This document shows positions 10,356 through 19,473 of a stretch of 64,000 nt of DNA, piece after piece. Both the position numbers and the translations under genes were made by a program. The notes below the pieces were generated by a model, which was not told where the DNA came from, made no database searches, and saw nothing but the letters and a program-made list of their open reading frames with translations. Positions within the stretch are counted from its first letter, which is position 1, and each line of letters starts with the position of its first letter. Origin of the DNA: Hydractinia symbiolongicarpus (taxonomy: Eukaryota > Cnidaria > Hydrozoa > Anthoathecata > Hydractiniidae); contig NC_079885.1 of assembly GCF_029227915.1 (NCBI RefSeq), positions 17,309,001 through 17,373,000 on the forward strand, written 5' to 3'.

Positions 10356-10384
10356 CTTTATTTAAAAAATCCCCATAATGATAA
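10356..10384. promoter_or_regulatory. candidate bidirectional promoter gap
   Basis: Only about 29 bp, A/T-rich, separate the divergent starts of the membrane protein (10355) and the capsid-like gene (10385). Both transcripts must start nearby or inside the opposite gene. No TATA box can be singled out. Confidence 0.35.
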
Positions 10385-11644
10385 ATGAGTACATTCGGAA
10401 CTACATTAGACCCCTACGCAGAAACGAAGCAGCTATTTGGTATCAAAAGACGCCGTCAACGTGTTCAAATCAGTAACATACTATCCAGTATCAACCAGAA
10501 CAAAGACCTCTATCCCCAACATGGAGCAGAATGATGTCATCTTTCCTGGCAGTCTCAAACTCTTATTTGACCTGGTGCTGACGGGGACCAATACAAAACG
10601 CACCATGGTCAGCAAAAGCCTGGTGCGAGATCTACGTATCACCCTGAACGGTAACGAGGTACAGAATATAAGCGATTTCAGCACCCTAGCAGTCTACTGT
10701 GACCTATGGCTACCCAAATTTGATCGTGACAACAACCTCATCCTAGAGGGGATCAACCCAAACGATGGTACCATCAGGGCCTTGCAGGTCAATGCTAGTG
10801 ACCATGTCAGGACTGATGAGGAAAAAGCCATAGCTGCGGCGTATAGCGACACTTTCTGCATCACATTGGGCAAGATGTTTGAACTGACGAGAGACTTGTC
10901 GCTTTGCCAAGCAGGGCTCCATGACAGGCTACAGTTTATCCTACATTTCGCATCGTACGGCGACGTGATCAAGGATGCAGGAACAGCATCCTCGTGAAGC
11001 ACGGCAGCCAAGGCAGCCGACGCCGCGTACAAAATCTGTAACATCAAGCTTGAGTTTGACAAGATCACCCACGAAGGTCTTGCGAGTGCCATGATGTCCC
11101 GTTACGCAAGACTCGCTTTACCCTATGAAAGAATCTTAAGAAGCAAGGTGGTTACCATGAAAAAGGCTGATACAAGCTACAACCTCCAAATCGATACCCC
11201 TGCAAAGAGTTTGAAAGGCGTCTTACTACTCTTCATAGACCCCTTAAAAGTGAAGCTCTATTCAGGCATCAACGAGGTCTTTTCAAACCCAAGATTGAGA
11301 AGATAAGTGTCACTGTCGAGGGGGAACCCAATGAACTGTATTCCCATGCCATGTTACCCAAAGACCACCTGGAACAGATCGTGAACCTTTTTGGTAGTCA
11401 CGACTCGAATGTCACCATAGGTCAATTCTTCAATGAGAGATATGCGTTGTTTGTGGACTTCAGAGCCTCTCCTGATGATATTCTTAACGGTTCCGGAAGG
11501 CCCCTGCAAAGGCTTAGTGACAGCATTACCCTCCATATGACCAAGAAAGCCGACGGAACCGGGGATATACGCTGCTATGTGTACTTGCTCATGGATGCAC
11601 AGCTGAACATCCTAGATGGTAGATTCCACAGTGTTGAGTACTAA
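10385..11644 (+). pseudogene. Polinton major capsid protein-like (double jelly-roll type)
   Basis: Length (about 420 codons) and position match the Polinton protein often annotated as F54H12.2-like, the double jelly-roll major capsid homologue. Recognisable stretches: IPNMEQNDVIFPGSLKLLF, LHDRLQFILHFASYGDVI, DTPAKSLKGVLLLFIDPLKV and CYVYLLMDAQLNILDGRF at the very end. Breaks: a frameshift near 10437, an in-frame TGA at 10995-10997 and a frameshift near 11283. The assignment rests on recognition of the family plus context (divergent membrane protein, downstream small membrane protein and integrase). It ends 3 bp before the next start codon. Confidence 0.75.
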
Positions 11645-11647
11645 TAA

Positions 11648-12046
11648 ATGGCAACTCTTGCGATCATGGCGGGAGGGGCGCTAATTAACGCCCTCGCGTT
11701 TAGCGGTACCAACTTTTTGTTTACTAAGCTTTCGGGACATGGCGAGGCGGAGCGGAAGAGACACGACGAGGCCATGGAAAAATTACAGAACGCTCAAGCT
11801 CAATGGGTTCGGGACAGACAGGATAAGATCGACTGGATCAACAAACAACGAGAATTACAACTATAAGCGGGGAAGAGCCTAAGGGAGTTGGACGACGACA
11901 TGTACAAGTATGATATTGCCTCTAACGAGAAGGTTCCAAAATTGTCTGATTATTATACACCTTCTTCCCAGCAAAAAGATGGGGAACTCACATTCATTGT
12001 TGGCTCCTTGTCCCTTCTAGGATTTTTAGCCTACAAGTATATGTAA
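11648..12046 (+). pseudogene. small Polinton protein with two membrane segments flanking a coiled coil
   Basis: The frame of 133 codons is interrupted by one TAA at 11864-11866 and otherwise continuous to TAA at 12046. It has an N-terminal hydrophobic segment (MATLAIMAGGALINALAF), a charged helical middle (ERKRHDEAMEKLQNAQAQWV), and a second hydrophobic segment before the stop (FIVGSLSLLGFLAYKYM). The start is 3 nt after the capsid-like stop, as expected for a packed gene cluster. Continuity of composition beyond the stop shows it is a single point break. Function unknown; a minor virion membrane protein is plausible. Confidence 0.7.
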
Positions 12047-12072
12047 AACGTTTTCTGACATGTATAATAAAC

Positions 12073-13062
12073 ATGTCAGAAACATCACATATTGTTACCA
12101 AAGAAGAGGCTGAGAAATTCGGTCAAATTTACTACATGTCAGATCATCTGTGGACTGAACGATAAGCTATTAAATTGCTAGCCTCGGAAGCTGGCCAATC
12201 CTAAAAGAAGGTCACTCATTGGCTTTTTTGTCAATTGCTCTGGCTCCGACATATCAAAGGCCCTAAAAAGATCAATTATCCGCATTTCACCATTACGACG
12301 CCCACTGAAATGCATCAATTCGATCTACTGTGCATGCCCCACGATAAGTTGTATGGTAGCACCTATAGGTACATTCTCATGGGGATTGACGTGGCTTCGA
12401 GGTACAAGGTAGCGAGGCCTCTGCGTACCAAAAAAGCCAGCGGAATCGCGGACATGATCAGGGACATTAACAAGGCTGGACCTCTACGAGACCCCAAGAT
12501 TTTTCAGTGTGATAATGGTAGTGAGTTCAAATCGGATGTAACAAAGCTGCTAGGGGATAAGGGAGTGGAAATGAAACGGGCTACCACCAAATATCACCAT
12601 ACATTTACGGCCTTTGTAGAGTCCTACAACAAGGTACTCGCGGAAAAACTCTTTAAACCTCAAGATGCACAGGAGTTGGTCTCCGAGGAGATTGAAAAAC
12701 CTGTATATCATAGTGAAAAGTCTAAACAATACCAAGACTGCTATGATTGATATGAAACCTAGCAAGGCGATCAACGGATGTCCCGCTCGCGAATGGGGCA
12801 ACAATATCCGGAGGAAAAACCACTACCTGAGGATGGTCTCTATCTCTATCTGCTACAACCAGGAGAGGAGCACGGTGACTCTAAAAGACGTGCAACTGAC
12901 GCCTTTTTTAGCAAACATACTTACAGGTTAGATCGTATAGTAGCAGGTAGCCGTGTTTTATACTATTTGAAGGACGGCCCTAATCGTAGCTTCGTGTCAG
13001 AAGAACTCATGCTTATTCCAGAGGATGTTCAGGTACCGCCGGAGGATGTGAAGGATTGGTGA
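12073..13062 (+). pseudogene. Polinton integrase (retroviral-like DDE)
   Basis: The catalytic core is visible: D in HQFDLLCMP, D in FQCDNGSEF, then exactly 35 residues to E in AFVESYNKVLAEKLF, i.e. D..D(35)E. A C-terminal RLDRIVAGSRVLYYLKDGP..FVSEELMLIPED block fits the SH3/chromo-like end of Polinton integrases. The start at 12073 is the first ATG of the frame. Breaks: TAA at 12163-12165, TAA at 12202-12204, and a pair of compensating frameshifts near 12700 and 12790 around the TGA at 12748-12750. Integrase inserts Polintons with short target duplications. This copy is inactive. Confidence 0.88.
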
Positions 13063-13537
13063 AGAGTAATTTCAGGAGTACCTCTAAAGGTTCCTCCTCC
13101 AACTCTTTACTCGGATCTCTTACATACAGCAAAGGAGGTTCGGTATAAAACGGGTACCCATAGACGATACCTCTGATAACATCAGGTTCACTTTGAAGAT
13201 CAATTTCAACCAATCGTCTATCTGGTATAGGAAAGTTGTCGTTGTCAAGTCAGCTAAATCCGATAGCTTCAAATCCTAATCCCTGATGACCTGATAACAG
13301 ATTGCGCCATAGTTGTTCTCTTTAACATCAACAATATGGAGCCCTAAGCTTTGAATATCGGCCTCTAGGTCCTCGTCGACCCCGCTCCTTGCAAATGTTG
13401 CCCATGCTTTTTTTCCTTCCAGGCAGGTATGGCAATAACCAAATTGTAAATTGTTGTTTTTGTACATAGGCTTCCCTCTTTTGATATTTCAATACCTCAT
13501 ATCTCGAAGCCAAACTGGTCAAAAATGTATATTCCAT
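13013..13537 (-). pseudogene. unidentified Polinton gene, decayed
   Basis: Three overlapping leftward frames read like one broken protein: an N-terminal piece from 13537, LQFGYCHTCLEGKKAWATFA with a CxxC (13467-13276), and a C-terminal piece with IRGIVYGYPFYTEPPLLYV and an acidic EELEEEPLEV-like tail (13213-13013). A frameshift near 13470 and a stop at 13276 separate them. The C-terminus overlaps the convergent integrase 3' end. I do not recognise the family. Confidence 0.45.
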
Positions 13538-13658
13538 AGGGAGGGGTTTAGGGCCTTTCTGCTATATGATGGGGTAATTCACTACCCGCAAGAGTAGTAA
13601 AAATTGTTTTTGGTCGGGTGTGGACAGATCTGTCCACACCTTGGAGACCAACGTCTGC

Positions 13659-14472
13659 CTACAAAATATCAATATCAAACATCCCCTCGAATAGATCCCG
13701 CGTATCATCGCCAGGTAACGTGAAGTGATTGAGGTAATAATTCTCAATGCCCAGGGTATCGTCCCTGAATCGGCACTAGGCATGTACGGCATTTGGATCG
13801 TCGCATTCCGGTTTCCTCACAGTCATCTCAGGGTACATCGCCCTTAACGTGCTTATGCTTGTGCTGAGTTGCTTACGCTGGCTAGTGTTTATGTATGCCT
13901 TTTTTTCCACGCTCATGGAGATCGTTTTTATCAACCACGCATAGCACGGTGTCATATTGATATCGATGCGGGACATGTCTCTTCCTAAAAACATCAAGCT
14001 GTTCATCCCTATCCTCAATTTCATCCCCGAGTGCCATGAGTTGGTTGTCCCTATCCTCAATATCACCGAGGAAGGCCAGGGCCCTATCCTTATCCTCGAG
14101 GGCTTGAATCTGCTCCTTGAATTCATCTTATAATTTTTCCACCCCCTTCCCGGCCAACCATTTTGTCAAGGCTACGGCCTTGGGCTTTCTCGATTTAACA
14201 ACAATTTCCAAGGCTCCTCCTAGGGTGACAAAGACGTCATGCGGATTTTTTCCCTTAAAAAGATTGGGGGTGGCACCCCCAACCTGCTGTCCTACAATTT
14301 CTTATCTTGTTGTAGTTTCTTCGGCCAAATATTGAAAGTTGCGCACTATGTCAGCAATCCCTAAAAGCCTGCCCAAATCAGCACGTTTGAACAGAGGCTG
14401 ATCTTGCTCATCGAACAGAGTCTCGATGGCTCCTGCGGGTATGGCGTTGAATAGCGAAAGTTGCGAAGACAT
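13659..14472 (-). pseudogene. BRO-N-like gene with DUF3627-like C-terminus
   Basis: From ATG at 14472 the frame starts with IETLFDEQDQPLFKRADLGR, the BRO-N pattern of viral BRO/ALI proteins, and continues with VFVTLGGALEIVVKSRKPKA and a coiled coil of EDRD repeats. After a frameshift at an A-run (about 13894-13900) it resumes as QRKQLSTSISTLRAMYPEM, DDPNAVHA and NYYLNHFTL, which resembles the DUF3627 domain found behind KilA-N/BRO modules. Breaks: TAA 14304-14302, TAA 14130-14128, the frameshift, and TAG 13778-13776; end at TAG 13661-13659. BRO proteins are DNA-binding factors of large DNA viruses and some mobile elements. The role in this element is unknown. Confidence 0.7.
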
Positions 14473-14511
14473 TTCTAATAAAAGGAAGCCAGCTAGAGAT
14501 TTTTATCGTGG

Positions 14512-15107
14512 TCACTCGAAAATCTTCCAAGTCCTAGGGTGTTCCAATCTCACATACAGGCATGCATGTTTGGATTTTTTCAATTCAGCCTTGATCTCGC
14601 CCCAGTCCGAAATCATGTTTGTCTCTTCGTCGATCATCTTCATATCGGCCCTTTCATGAGGGTACCAGAGGAAAAGCTGCTTCTTCTGTCTCCTCAGATT
14701 CTTGGATATGCAATGTAGCTCTGGGTTACTAACCAAAGACTGTGCTTCCTATGTCTACCTGAAATAGCTAATTCAAGTAGGGATTGTCTCTGCTTGTCAA
14801 GGCTCTCGTCAGCTATACAGTCATCGACTATGAGGAGACTCTCCTCAGAAGCCAACAATGAGGACAATTTTTGTATCCATCCAAAGAGGTTATCTTTGGG
14901 GTCTATCAGGAATACGTAGTCGTCCTGCCAGAGCGAGGCCCTCTCAAAGTAGGTGGTATTCCACCTAATTGTTGAACATAAAATGACTACGTTGTGATAA
15001 TGGTGTGTGTATTTAATTTCCAGTAGATCCAAAACACGTTGTGTTTTTCCGCATGATGTAGGGCCAGTGAAGATTGCCGTATGAGGTTCCTTCACAACGT
15101 CTAGCAT
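14512..15107 (-). pseudogene. Polinton genome-packaging ATPase (A32/FtsK-HerA type)
   Basis: Walker A is intact as FTGPTSCGKTQRV (about residue 12). Walker B follows as ESLLIVDD, then a conserved LWLVTQSY segment equivalent to the sensor strand. A 1-nt deletion near 14703-14712 shifts the frame there. Coding continues as KNLRRQKKQLFLWYPHERAD to TGA at 14512, giving about 198 codons in total, normal for these compact ATPases. It would power DNA packaging into particles. Its N-terminal codons overlap the end of the upstream zinc protein by 7 nt. Confidence 0.85.
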
Positions 15108-15612
15108 TTATTGATAGCCCTATTTTTTCTCATCAATTTTTGGGTACAGCAGGCACACCTGGAACAAATCCACACACCGCCGTGATTGTTCACCAAAGAC
15201 CCCCGGCAGGCAAGGCATAGCTTGTTATTTTGTGTATGATATTCGAGGGGTAGGGGATCAAACGATAGCTTACCCTCCAGAAAACGCAATACCTTGCGAT
15301 ACCTCTTAACTAGCCGCCCTTTTTCCTGGCTAATTTGGCTCAGAGGGTGCTACAATGAGTTCGGCGTACTGGGCTATAATGTCGTATGTGAACAGGGTGT
15401 AAAGAAGCATGTAATTCTCATCCTGTTGAAACCCTCTAATCTCCCTGTCAATAGTAAGAGGGTCTACTTCGTAGTCAATATTACGGTCTTTGTATTTGGC
15501 ACCCCTCTTCCCCTTCATCCTGGCAACCTGAACTCTTCGTTTGACTATTTCCCCTGATCTTAAAACTGTCCAGGGAAAGAAGGTTTTTACATTTTGAACC
15601 AGTCTTTTCCAT
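15101..15612 (-). pseudogene. Polinton zinc protein with N-terminal finger and C-terminal ribbon
   Basis: ATG at 15612 directly follows the upstream TAA (15615-15613). The N-terminus GSKCKNLLSLDSFKIRGN matches the finger of the neighbouring gene (CSKCKHFLSMDNFKMKRN). After a frameshift near 15545 the frame continues through 15518-15330. A second shift near 15345 leads to EGKLSFDPLPLEYHTQNNKL and a ribbon of CLACRG..WICSRCACC, ending at TGA or TAA near 15101. The two adjacent genes share the N-terminal finger, so they look like duplicates that gained different C-termini. Function unknown; nucleic-acid binding is likely. Confidence 0.6.
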
Positions 15613-15975
15613 TTAGTCTATTCCTGGACTCGCCCTCAAATGTTGGTGTAATACCCTAGCAACCTCGGCAAGCGTCGGGTGTCTGCCAGCTTCTTGATAT
15701 TTATAGGGTATCTTGTGATGAATATGAAGAAACTCGTAGTGTTCCCAGTCCAATCGCCCAGAAAACTGGGCTTCAATATGATCTTGCAGCATAGCCATGA
15801 GCTCCTTGTTTTCATGTAGAGGCTTGCGGGGTCGGCACCTTGTACGCTCCTTTGACACTTTGTTGTCAGCCCAACAAGAGATGCACTGTTGATTTTTTTG
15901 ACCATTACGCTTCATCTTGAAATTGTCCATAGATAAAAAGTGCTTACATTTTGAACAATTATTGCCCTCCTCCAT
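15613..15975 (-). CDS. Polinton zinc-finger protein with HNH-like motif
   Basis: An intact frame of about 120 codons. I chose ATG 15975, which puts the first cysteines (NNCSKCKHFLS) close to the N-terminus; an earlier in-frame start at 16035 would overlap the upstream gene. The finger is CSKC..CISC. The C-terminal half has LDWEHYEFLHIHHKIPYKY, which resembles the HNH-nuclease signature (His-His before IP), then a short helical end. This suggests a small HNH-type nuclease or DNA-binding protein. The metal-binding Asn/Asp of a typical HNH site is not clear, so activity is uncertain. Neighbours are spaced by 20 nt or less, as in a packed train. Confidence 0.6.
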   Translation of the reverse strand: MEEGNNCSKCKHFLSMDNFKMKRNGQKNQQCISCWADNKVSKERTRCRPRKPLHENKELMAMLQDHIEAQFSGRLDWEHYEFLHIHHKIPYKYQEAGRHPTLAEVARVLHQHLRASPGID

Positions 15976-15995
15976 ATTTGATTTTATAGGACGGT

Positions 15996-16253
15996 CTATT
16001 TTGGAGGCTTTGGGACTATGGATGCGGGGATCCACCCTTTATTGACAGCCATCTTGCGAGCTGCTCTCCCTGCAGCAAAATAGGCCACCATCTTGAGGAC
16101 ATCGTTGGTATCCATCTTGATAGATGGTCTCGTGATGCCCAAGAATTTCTTACCTGCCATGGCATAAGCGAAAGTGAAACTAAGGTCTACGACTGTTTCA
16201 TATAGCTTGTCCAGGATCTCCTTTTCTTTTGGGGTTACGTTGCTTGTACTCAT
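15996..16253 (-). CDS. small Polinton protein, unknown
   Basis: An intact 85-codon frame (start MSTSNVTPKEKEILDKLYET) with helical segments and a weakly hydrophobic middle (MVAYFAAGRAARKMAVNKGW). No cysteine or catalytic motif. It lies in the leftward train, 20 nt before the HNH-like gene start. Family not recognised. Confidence 0.55.
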   Translation of the reverse strand: MSTSNVTPKEKEILDKLYETVVDLSFTFAYAMAGKKFLGITRPSIKMDTNDVLKMVAYFAAGRAARKMAVNKGWIPASIVPKPPK

Positions 16254-16372
16254 TTATTAAAGCATTTTTTGAAAATATTCAATGCATCTATTGATATTCA
16301 ATGATATCAATCTGAGGCTAGGCGTGTTGGGACTCTGGATGAGTCGCTGGCTTGTGAGATTCATTTTTGCCT
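16254..16372. other. AT-rich spacer in the Polinton gene train
   Basis: A gap of about 120 bp, unusual for this packed region. Possibly decayed coding or a later small insertion; nothing specific seen. Confidence 0.3.
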
Positions 16373-16624
16373 CTACAAAATTTGTACCAAACCCCATTCC
16401 CCTATCGCGAGCACGGCCAGCGTACCTACACCATAGATGTAGATGTTGTCCATTGACTTATGAGGACCTGCGACAGGTTCTTGATCACCTGGTGAAAAAC
16501 CTTTGCCCACGTTCTTCTGTGAGTCGGCCTTGTTCTTTCGGTTCCACTCCGCAAGTCTCTTGCCAGCAGCAACACGACCTTTGTTCTTCTTGGTTATGAC
16601 TTGGTTAGTAGACCTCTCACTCAT
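16373..16624 (-). CDS. small Polinton protein with GRVA-G-LA motif and membrane anchor
   Basis: 83 codons: a basic N-terminus with KNKGRVAAGKRLAEWNRKNK, then a C-terminal hydrophobic segment (YIYGVGTLAVLAIGEWGL). The basic motif is shared with the gene just upstream (HPGRVAQGHKLAPLIRERR), so the pair is paralogous in that segment. Predicted to be membrane-anchored with a basic, possibly DNA-contacting, tail. This is inference from composition. Confidence 0.6.
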   Translation of the reverse strand: MSERSTNQVITKKNKGRVAAGKRLAEWNRKNKADSQKNVGKGFSPGDQEPVAGPHKSMDNIYIYGVGTLAVLAIGEWGLVQIL

Positions 16625-16653
16625 TTGTTATAGGCCCTAAGACTTATAACAAA

Positions 16654-16950
16654 TTACTTCTTTTTTACTACAAGATGGATAGATAGGCCTTGGTCCTCAA
16701 GGATCTCCATGGTCTCTTTTATCCCTTTGAGTATAGCTTCAGGAGTGTTTAGATCTCTCTCGAAGTATCTCAAGAACTCACTAAACGCCATGGGTTCTTT
16801 CTTTGGTGTGGCTATTCCAAGCCTCCTCTCCCTTATCAGTGGCGCTAACTTGTGCCCCTGAGCAACTCTTCCCGGGTGCTTTTTGTGTACTTCAATAATT
16901 TTTTCCGCAAGTTGTTGCTGATTGATAATAACACTGCACGCGGTACTCAT
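16654..16950 (-). CDS. small Polinton protein with GRVA-G-LA motif
   Basis: I chose the start MSTACSVI at 16950; an upstream ATG at 16983 would add a basic leader overlapping the previous gene. About 98 codons: helix, the HPGRVAQGHKLAPLIRERR motif, then MAFSEFLRYFERDL and a helical C-terminus ending in VVKKK. It shares its central motif with the next gene but lacks a membrane segment. Intact frame. Family otherwise unknown. Confidence 0.6.
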   Translation of the reverse strand: MSTACSVIINQQQLAEKIIEVHKKHPGRVAQGHKLAPLIRERRLGIATPKKEPMAFSEFLRYFERDLNTPEAILKGIKETMEILEDQGLSIHLVVKKK

Positions 16951-17080
16951 CTTTGTTTCCTTTGGTCTCCTTCGCCTCATCATCCTTTTTGCTTATGTGT
17001 CTAGCTGTATGCCCCGCAACCAAAATTGGAGCCAAACATCTACCGATCGTACAATACACTAAAATTCCGAGATCTGTCAT
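16892..17080 (-). CDS. small Polinton membrane protein
   Basis: Starts at 17080 with ATG overlapping the TGA of the upstream gene (ATGA, 17080-17077). An N-terminal hydrophobic stretch (LGILVYCTIGRCLAPILVAG) is followed by a charged KKDDEAKETKGNKDE tail. The last 20 codons overlap the next gene, and a frameshift may have extended it. Single-pass membrane protein, function unknown. Confidence 0.5.
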   Translation of the reverse strand: MTDLGILVYCTIGRCLAPILVAGHTARHISKKDDEAKETKGNKDEYRVQCYYQSATTCGKNY

Positions 17081-17497
17081 GGCGTCTCGAATAATGGGTC
17101 TTCCTCGATATCTTGCCGCAGGCCCTCGACACTGTCGATATCCACGATATTTTCAATCATGTTCGCATAGAGGCTGACAACGTGAGTAGTCAACGCTTAT
17201 GCAGTCTTCTCCCCCTTCTCCTGAAGCTCTCGTTGTACGTACTCGGCATGTACCTTTTCTACCGCCTCATCAGGGGCCTTGTCAACAAATCCCTCTGTAC
17301 ATTTTTTCCGTAGAAGATACCCCTTGCCCTTCCTCAGGGCTTCTTTCAAAGCCTGACGTTTATCCGTTGGTTTTTCAACATGTTCAAAATTGAGACTGTG
17401 TCGAATACTTGTGCAAGATCTGACATTGGTAACGAAAAAAAACATAAGCGATCAGGGCATAGGGTAGAAGTATGGCTATATACAAACACGCTTCCAT
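17077..17497 (-). pseudogene. Polinton membrane protein with acidic C-terminus, broken
   Basis: ATG at 17497, 5 nt after the polymerase stop, opens MEACLYIAILLPYALIAYVF, a membrane segment. A frameshift near 17440 leads to a charged helical region (TDKRQALKEALRKGKGYLL..HAEYVQRELQEKGEK), a TAA at 17199-17197, and continued coding in the same frame (IDSVEGLRQDIEEDPLFETP) to TGA 17079-17077. The 4-nt ATGA overlap with the next gene supports the idea that the frame beyond the TAA is real and that the TAA is a later mutation. Unknown family. Confidence 0.55.
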
Positions 17498-17501
17498 GGC
17501 T

Positions 17502-19079
17502 TTATTCTTGGGTGCCGGACCGGGGGCAATGGCCACGGGCCAGCGTGGTAACCTGGTCTGGTTGCACGAGCCTTTTGTCATCTGCCCTGTTAAGGGCTAA
17601 CTTATTCACATTTTGGGTGTATATTTGATTCTTGTTCTGAAATTAAACCTGAATTTTGTATATATCAACGCCCTCCTCCAAGCACTGCCTATAGTCGTCG
17701 AAGGTGATGGGATTCTTGGTCACACATCTCCTTACGCCCTTGGCTTTCCTATCACCGCCCTCTTTTGTGAAGCTCTCGTAGGCATATAGCTTTGCCCTCA
17801 GCGTTATGAACTCCTTCATGATTTTCCCTGCTAGTTTGTCCTTCATCAAGCCAACCCTTTTTTTGTTTTTCCCTATGGGGAGAGGCCTGTTATTATCTAG
17901 ATTATAGGCACTCGTGTCGAAGTGTGTCTCAACATCGTTGGCGATATCCATGTAAAAGTCGTGGGTTCGAATGTGGTATACAAAGGAGTCCGTATCCATG
18001 TAACAGAGCATATGTTGGCTGCATATAATCATAGTGGAACTCGTACATCACCATTTATTACATATCTAGGATTGCCTGACCTATATACACCGGTTTGTTC
18101 ATTTTGACCTCGGTCTTGCCCATCTCTACACCTAGGATGTGTTTACCGAACCGGCTTCCGCCCTTGAAATTTGGTTTCATGACGAGCTTCATATATACGT
18201 CCTCGTTGGTGACGAGTTTGAAATTACGATGCTTCCTAATGTTCTCCATGGTCTTGCCGAACACCGAGACGTTCATGAGCTTGTAGAAATCCTTCTTAAA
18301 CTCGTTTCTCGCATTTGTTCTCAGCCTCGTATTGCGATCGATGTATCCCCTAAGCCAGGGCTTCTGGTTAAACTGGATGACCCTATGCACCTTTTTCAGC
18401 TCAAGCCCATGCTTTATAGCCTCGTGAAGGGCTCTAATATGCACCACATACCCATGCTTATGTTTTAAATTTGGTACCAATTTTACAACCTTGTTGATCG
18501 TCATGCGTTCAGGTAAAAATGGTAACTCATTATGTTTGTCATGCAACGTCTTGGGGTAGTCGATATCTACCTCCAAAATGTACCCATACTTGTTCTTTTC
18601 GACAAGCTTTCTAATTCGCTCTTCGGTGAATACCTCAACGTTGGAGATCCATTTAAAACCATTCGTTGGTAGATCTTGACACATCGCCCATCCGTATAGA
18701 TTATTCGCATCTAAATACTGTAGGTAGGAGGATTCTTCATCCGGGTTATACCGGTCTCCCATGTACCTATTTTTTGCCTTGGCATAACGGTGTACCGCCT
18801 GGGTTATACCTCCTCGGATACCTTTTTCAAACATCAGGAGCATATTGGGATCAGTGAGGAGCTCTAGCTGAATTCCGGTATACTTGAGTGCTGCTTTCCA
18901 TGCCAACCCGGTCGCAGAGTAAAAGTGCGCAGGACCAAGCTTGTAGTTTGTCAAGCACACGTCCCGAAAGGTTTCAAAAACGTCGGCCAATAGCAGGACG
19001 TCCGTGGTGAGGTATAGGCATAATCCTCATCACTGATTCCCTTCATGTTCAGCTTGCTTCTTCAAGCCCCAATATCACT
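17502..19079 (-). pseudogene. Polinton protein-primed family-B DNA polymerase
   Basis: Recognisable: an exonuclease-III-like TTDVLLLADVFE segment (about 19000), motif A YLDANNLYGWAM, motif B FYKLMNVSVFGKTMEN, motif C CYMDTDSF, and a C-terminal LALNRADDKR..TLARGH block that lies beyond a TAA at 17645-17643 in the same frame. Final stop at 17504-17502, 5 nt before the next start. Breaks: the N-terminal domain is missing (cut at 19079), a deletion near 19015 removes codons before the exonuclease-III block, two adjacent stops lie near 18058, and there is a frameshift near 18025. In an active element it would copy the genome from a protein primer. This copy cannot. Confidence 0.9.
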
Positions 19080-19429
19080 GCAACCGTTTGTCAAAGATAC
19101 ATTTTCATGATCGGTGTTTTAAGATCTATACGATGAAGGTAACTGCTATATGAATTTTTAAATAATTTTTTTTTTACTTTGCGGGGACTTTGCTGACGTC
19201 ACCCAAATTTTTAAACCTTTGTATCTCCTTAACCGTTCGTTAAAAGCGCATTATATATTATTTTGATCAGCGTTTCAACCTCAAAACATTTACAGGCAAC
19301 GGATAAGCTAAATTTCGTCTAATTCATTTTTTGTAAATACACTGCTGATGTCGGCAAAACATCTAAAACAACCTATTTTTCCATTGTCCTTCTGCCTAAG
19401 TGGATTTCTCCACAGGCCTTATCGACTAG
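19080..19429 (+). mobile_element. Helitron-like 3' end, copy A
   Basis: Ends in CTAG (19426-19429) followed by T, preceded by a hairpin GTGGA-TTTC-TCCAC (19400-19413) 12 nt upstream. That is the classic Helitron terminus (hairpin, CTRR, insertion next to T). The body contains two diverged tandem units of about 150-165 bp, each with an AACCGTT..GTTAAAA-like block and CTGCTGA. It is homologous to 49400-49782. No Rep/helicase coding is present and the left part is truncated at the Polinton. Confidence 0.75.
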
Positions 19430-19473
19430 TATTACAATATTACTCAATTACATTCGCATCTAAGAATTACTCA

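Larger units (their letters stand above)
8515..19079. mobile_element. degenerate Polinton/Maverick element
   Basis: About 10.5 kb holds the diagnostic Polinton set: protein-primed family-B DNA polymerase, retroviral-like integrase, A32/FtsK-type packaging ATPase, and a double-jelly-roll major-capsid-type gene. With them are many small membrane or zinc proteins. GC content and gene density are clearly higher than in the flanks. Polarity: 8.5-9.1 and 10.4-13.1 kb rightward, the rest leftward. I see no long terminal inverted repeats. The left edge abuts a LINE relic and the right edge cuts the polymerase N-terminus at a Helitron-like sequence, so both ends are truncated. The maturation protease usual in Polintons was not found. 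Nearly all genes contain stops or frameshifts, so the copy cannot move or form particles. Confidence 0.92.

Noticed and set aside
8515-19079. Long terminal inverted repeats of the Polinton
   Set aside because: No complementary ends seen near either boundary; both sides look truncated.
8515-19079. Polinton maturation protease gene
   Set aside because: No His/Cys protease motif set was visible in any frame; probably deleted.
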